From Cotesia glomerata (lineage: Eukaryota; Arthropoda; Insecta; Hymenoptera; Braconidae): a DNA stretch of 64,000 bases. The notes below the pieces were generated by a model. That model did not search any database. It was not told the DNA's origin and saw only the letters and a program-made list of their open reading frames with translations. The position numbers were made by a program, and so were the translations under genes. The DNA lies in the NCBI RefSeq assembly GCF_020080835.1, contig NC_058161.1, positions 20,201,603-20,265,602 on the forward strand, written 5' to 3'. Position 1 is the stretch's first letter, and each line of letters begins with the position of its first letter. This document shows, one piece after another, positions 60,274 through 64,000 of this stretch.

Positions 60274-61180
60274 TCAAAGTGAACGATAACAGAGAAATCG
60301 ATTGTATAACTCACAATTCGGTGGCATAGTTGCTAGAAAATAAACTATAACATTATTGATAAAAACATAATGGTCTAAAGACTCGAAGCTTGAACGTCTC
60401 TGTCGTCTAATACCAAACACAACTGATGGTATCGATATATTTGCTGAGTTTACTAATTGAAACAAACAGATATCCACAGCACAAAACGTTGGAGATCTCC
60501 GGATGCCAGTGGTACTGTAGACAACTATTGGACCCGGCGGAGTCATAAAGCCGGGTTTAATGTAATACTCTTGCCTGTCATTTACTACATTTATGAAATT
60601 GATAAGCGTCAACATGTCAGTAACACCTTCTTTTGGCCAGCTCAGGTATTTTAAAAAATGAACATTTCTTGATCGTATGGTATTAATATTAAATACATTC
60701 ATAACCATTTCAACGCATTCATTTTGCAAAACGATACTTTTTACGGAGACTGTAAATCCTTCCAATTCGTAACTGTCAATTACAGTGGGCACTGCAGGTG
60801 CGTCGGCACCACTCAACATCACAATAACCCTAGTACCAGCCTGCCAAACTACGCTCCAGTAGTCCTCGAGTGTGTTGTTCATCGGTTCTTGAGTCACTAT
60901 AAATTTCCGGCCGTTCAAAACCATCAACATAGTTCGCATGGATGTAGTTAGATCCCTGTTTTTTTAAACGAACCCTAGTATTATCCCAACATTCGATGTT
61001 TTGATACCGATTCTTCTCAATATTTTCCCACTTCTTACATCCTTCACAAAGACCCACTATCTGCATGTTGAGAATGACATAGTGCTCTCGAAAAGTCCTT
61101 TCGACGTATCTTGGTCCTGATTCGGCTACTTGCTCCAAATAATGGCAGCTGTTGTGCATGACAAAGAGGTCCGTGGCCAT
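60274..61180 (-). pseudogene. Bracovirus-type PTP pseudogene, Cys to Ser, frameshift
   Basis: ATG at 61180 opens the N-terminus (MATDLFVMHN, RYVERTFREHY, LCEGCKKW, KNRY, CWDNTRVRL, HANYVDGFE). The frame then breaks between about 60909 and 60917. The rest (60908-60274) continues in another frame with KFIVTQEP, LEDYWSVVWQAGTRVIVM, WPKEG (WPD-loop Asp replaced by Lys), GPIVVYSTTGIRR and FCAVDICLFQL. In the P-loop YSTTGIRR the Cys of HCxxGxxR is Ser and the His is Tyr. It therefore carries a frameshift plus loss of both key catalytic residues. The stop at 60274 lies 3 bp from a LINE tail, so the original C-terminus may have been shortened. If the frameshift is an assembly error, the product would still lack the catalytic Cys. 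Confidence 0.85.
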
Positions 61181-61280
61181 TGTAAAGAAAAACTTTTAGC
61201 TTTATTATGATAAAGCTAGAGAATTAACGTTGCAATAATTCCAATTGATTCAGTACTAGGCTCCGGTGATGATCACCGCC

Positions 61281-61288
61281 TTTATATT
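61281..61288 (-). promoter_or_regulatory. TATA box of the third PTP
   Basis: AATATAAA on the minus strand about 101 bp upstream of the ATG at 61180, in the position of the TATA box of the duplicate (29918-29927). It is weaker by one base. Confidence 0.5.
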
Positions 61289-61544
61289 ACTTCTCTTATT
61301 ATCATCATCATTTTTATTGACTGGTTTATCAACACTGACCTTTAACCACAATGGAGATAAATGCGCGTCAATATGAGTTTATTAATGATACCTAACGTCG
61401 TTCAATTAGAGAACAAATAAATTATTTCATAATCTTTTGTAACGTAAGCTTAAGGAGATCCACGCGACGTAGTCAGATTTTTAAAACTTCCTGAAAATTT
61501 GTAAATTCAATCTACGTAATAATTAATAAAAAAATTAAAAAAAC

Positions 61545-62050
61545 GGTAGACCCTGAAGGCCATCCGTGCAACTTCCCGCCAATTCTATACCTACTCTTGA
61601 AATTACACTTATGACGTTTTTGAGCTCTTCGAGCTCATAAATACAATTTGTGTATTATTTTGAGCTCTCCAAGCTCAAAAAATAGCTTTTGTATCCTTTT
61701 GAGCTCTTTGAACTGAAAAGTTTGATGAAACAATATTTTTTGAATTTTCAAACCGCAATAACTTTTGAATGAATGAACCGATTTTTACGTGGTTGGCGGC
61801 ATTCGACGCAGTTTTTTATGCTTCATGAAGAATCTTCAAGTTTAAATTGATAGAGCGAAAAATTTCGGAGAAATTCCAAAAAAACACTTTTTTCGGTTTT
61901 CTTTCGTCAACGATAACTCACGAACGAATCAACCAATTTTGACTGGACTGGCGGTGATCGACGTGGTTTTTTTATGTTAAGAGCTGATTAGTTTTTGGAA
62001 TTGATCGGTCAAACCGTTCAAAAGTTATAAGAGGTTTACATACATCCACA

Positions 62051-62132
<82 letters not shown>

Positions 62133-62275
62133 ATCGCGGGAATAGTCAGGGAAGCTTCCTAGGACCACGAAACGTCGAGATTCGATGAAAACTCGATTTT
62201 CGTAAAACGGGGTGAAAACAATAACTTCCCGATTTCTGAAAATCTTCGATTTTTTTAGCGAGAAGTTAAAATTAA
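61545..62275 (+). repeat. (CA)n-MITE copy, nearly complete
   Basis: Left end GTAGACCCTGAAGGCCATCC, AACTTCCCGCC, GAGCTC palindromes (61621-61706), both modules, (CA)n at 62053-62130, CATCGCGGGAATAGTCAGGG, and terminal TTAGCGAGAAGTTAAAA at about 62257-62273. It shows what the copy at 30180 looked like before its insertion. Confidence 0.85.
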
Positions 62276-62660
62276 AAAATAGTAAGTTTCCAGGATATTT
62301 AAACAAATAATTAGGTTTGAAAATTGTAATTTTTACATAAGTAAATTTATCGGAAATTTCCTCAAAAATGTTATTTATTAATTTAAAAATTAATTTTAAG
62401 ATACCAAAAGTATTATTTCTACCTATTATTTTTCTAAACACGGAGAAAAATTAATAATACTACCTATTATACAAAAATAGTAACTCCTACTGTCTAAAAT
62501 GGTAATAAAATAAATTAGTAACAAAATAATAGGTGGTATCATTGACAATTGTAATAGTTACTATTAATAATGGTAACGATTATTATCGAAAATAATAATT
62601 GTAATTATTATAAATAATAACTGTTACAATCGAAGATGGTAACGGTAACCATCTCAGATT
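62276..62660. other. AT-rich low complexity
   Basis: 62276-62415 matches a foldback arm (24785-24850 and 26030-26060 regions). 62430-62650 is rich in AATAAT / GGTAAC motifs after an ACACGGAGAAAAATT start. No gene. Confidence 0.45.
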
Positions 62661-62742
62661 GTAAAAATTCTGAAAGAAAAAATAATATAAATTTACTTAA
62701 TTAAATCCTTTATTAGCATTCATATTTTAGCTAATGTACATT

Positions 62743-62898
62743 TTTAACTTCCCGCTAAGAAAATCGAAGATTTTCAAAAATCGGGAAGTTATTGTTTTCA
62801 CCCCGCTTTACGAAAATCGAGTTTTCATCGAATCTCGACGTTTCGAGGTTCTAGGAAACTTCCCAGTCTATTCCTGCGATGGTCTCTGTATGTCTGTA
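62743..62898 (-). repeat. (CA)n-MITE right end, inverted, cut by a gap
   Basis: AACTTCCCGCTAAGAAAATC, then the reverse of the GGGGTGAAAACAATAACTTC and GGAAGTTTCCTAG blocks. It stops exactly where the (TG)n would begin. Confidence 0.82.
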
Positions 62899-62998
62899 NN
62901 NNNNNNNNNNNNNNNNNNNNNNNNNNNNNNNNNNNNNNNNNNNNNNNNNNNNNNNNNNNNNNNNNNNNNNNNNNNNNNNNNNNNNNNNNNNNNNNNNN
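62899..62998. other. Assembly gap (100 N)
   Basis: Exactly 100 N starting at the expected microsatellite of the inverted MITE. Confidence 0.95.
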
Positions 62999-63002
62999 AA
63001 AA

Positions 63003-63215
63003 AATGATCAGACCTGACCATGCTTGTTCATGTATGATCAGGCCTGAAATTAAATCAGATCATGCCTGTTCATGTATGATCAGACCTAAAATTAGACATG
63101 ATCATGCCTGTCCATGTCTGTTCATGTCTGAAGCGTTAAATACGCTTGTATGATTATGCTTGAATCAATAATTATGTTTAGGCCTGATAAGACCTGTTCA
63201 TGCATGATTAACCTT
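63003..63215. repeat. Short-period repeat of CATG/GATCA motifs
   Basis: Repeats of about 50 bp with TGATCAG(A/G)CCTGA and CATGC(C/T)TGTTCATG, many with CATG or TGATCA palindromes. It stays partly open in one frame, but the peptide is repeat-derived. Confidence 0.65.
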
Positions 63216-63450
63216 CTTAAATGTTATTTTCAGTCTAGAAGGATAATTTTATCGAACTATAGACTGCAGATCTATTTTGAAGATTAATTTGTTCCGTATG
63301 ACGTATCAGTTTCTATCCCCTTATAAATTATAAATGTACAACTTTCATAAAAAATTTCAGCTTAAGCATAAACTTTTCGATTTTCCATCCCAAAACGATG
63401 ATTTTTAAACAATTATTTATCAAATAATCTATCATTTTAACTGAAAAACT

Positions 63451-63560
63451 TGTTTTGCCGCCAAGGCAAAAGAGAGTTGGTCACCCCGACTCTTATAACT
63501 ATACCTGTTTTGCCGCCAAGGCAAAAGAGAGTTGGTCACCCCGACTCTTATAACTATACT
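63451..63560 (+). repeat. Perfect 55-bp tandem duplication
   Basis: The units 63451-63505 and 63506-63560 are identical except for the last base. Each holds two small inverted repeats: TTTTGCC/GGCAAAA and AGAGT/ACTCT around TTGGTCACCCCG. Confidence 0.85.
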
Positions 63561-64000
63561 AAAATCTTAACTATACTCGAGACTCAACAAGAGTCGTTTC
63601 TATGACTGTTCTTCACGAACATGTCCAATAACACGTGTTGTAATGGCTGCTGCACCTGCGCACCATGGGCTAGCGGAAAGAAGCCCGGCCGGCACGAAGC
63701 ACGAGGCGCGAGACGCCATGTGCGAAGTTCAGTTGTGTTTGTGACCTGTTACCGACACAATATACTCGCTAGCCTCGCTAACACTTAATTTCATTTATTC
63801 TGTGTTTTTCATTGTGAACAATTACATAGTAATACATCCATTCTGATATTAAAGTAACTCATCTAGTTAATTAAATTCGTATTCTTTATCGTGAAAATAA
63901 TATAAATTCATCGTAATTAAATTTAAACACTTTTGATAGTTGTGACGCAGTACTTTGGTGTGGCGTCGCGGCCATTGTTTTAACTTACACGCCGGGTAAT
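63561..64000. other. GC-rich patch, no gene called
   Basis: 63640-63780 is unusually GC- and CpG-rich (GCCCGGCCGGCACGAAGCAC, GAGGCGCGAGACGCC), and GC rises again at the window edge (63960-64000). It could be a gene 5' end or LTR sequence. No ORF or splice evidence within the window. Confidence 0.35.

Larger units (their letters stand above)
61025..62768 (-). repeat. Segmental duplicate of 29655-31522
   Basis: Shares the PTP N-terminus, promoter, AT-rich upstream DNA (61289-61540), (CA)n-MITE and the stretch before an inverted MITE end. About 62275-62660 is an extra AT-rich block with (A/T)ATTA-type low complexity. Confidence 0.85.

Noticed and set aside
28000..62770. Bracovirus segment boundary repeats (direct repeat junctions)
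   Set aside because: I could not identify a boundary pair with confidence by eye; AGCT occurs too often to use alone.
63003..63215. CRISPR-like array
   Set aside because: The repeats are degenerate and the spacers are not unique or of constant length; the DNA is eukaryotic.

Overview
Organism. The window is AT-rich, repeat-dense insect DNA: long poly-A/T tracts, (CA)n and (AT)n arrays, palindromic elements, non-LTR retrotransposons and six runs of exactly 100 N (scaffold gaps). Three degenerate protein tyrosine phosphatase (PTP) genes of the type carried by bracoviruses, the domesticated nudivirus-derived symbionts of braconid wasps, lie on the minus strand. The best reading is a microgastrine-type braconid parasitoid genome (Cotesia/Microplitis-like). 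This rests on protein-family resemblance read by eye, not on a database match. Layout, 1-20 kb. A long TIR element (4908-7877, plus a second partial copy at 1-1553), a foldback element (2145-2673), a frameshifted hAT transposase (7919-9682), then a tandem run of a (CA)n-bearing MITE family. The third of these MITEs is split at its (CA)n by a full-length R1-clade LINE (11591-16716). A second, 5'-truncated R1 copy (16731-18752) sits in the (CA)n that follows the first. Layout, 20-31 kb. Further MITEs and foldbacks, one interrupted by a tRNA-headed SINE with a 20-bp target duplication. Then comes the first PTP gene (28621-29442), followed by an orphan PTP N-terminus with its TATA box (29655-29927). 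Layout, 31-56 kb. Mostly transposon debris: CR1/Jockey-like LINE remnants on the minus strand, a tandem pair of double-hairpin units (34396-34828), a three-level nest of palindromic elements (42290-45302), and a large palindromic element (49389-56593) opened by a solo LTR and a Jockey-like LINE. Layout, 56-64 kb. The second PTP gene (56704-57663), a CR1-like LINE tail split by a solo LTR, and the third, frameshifted PTP (60274-61180). The promoter, N-terminus and flanks of the third PTP are a segmental duplicate of the 29.65-31.52 kb region. The window closes with short tandem repeats and a small GC-rich patch. How it fits together. No housekeeping gene is recognisable. Only the PTP group looks like non-transposon coding sequence. 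All three PTPs have lost the active-site cysteine, each by a different substitution, so they read as pseudophosphatases or relics, not working enzymes. The rest is a layered record of transposition. The most informative parts are the R1 LINE targeting a microsatellite that a MITE family carries around the genome, and the abrupt change in identity between the two R1 copies. Whether the PTP genes lie in a packaged proviral segment cannot be decided here: I recognised no segment boundary repeats.
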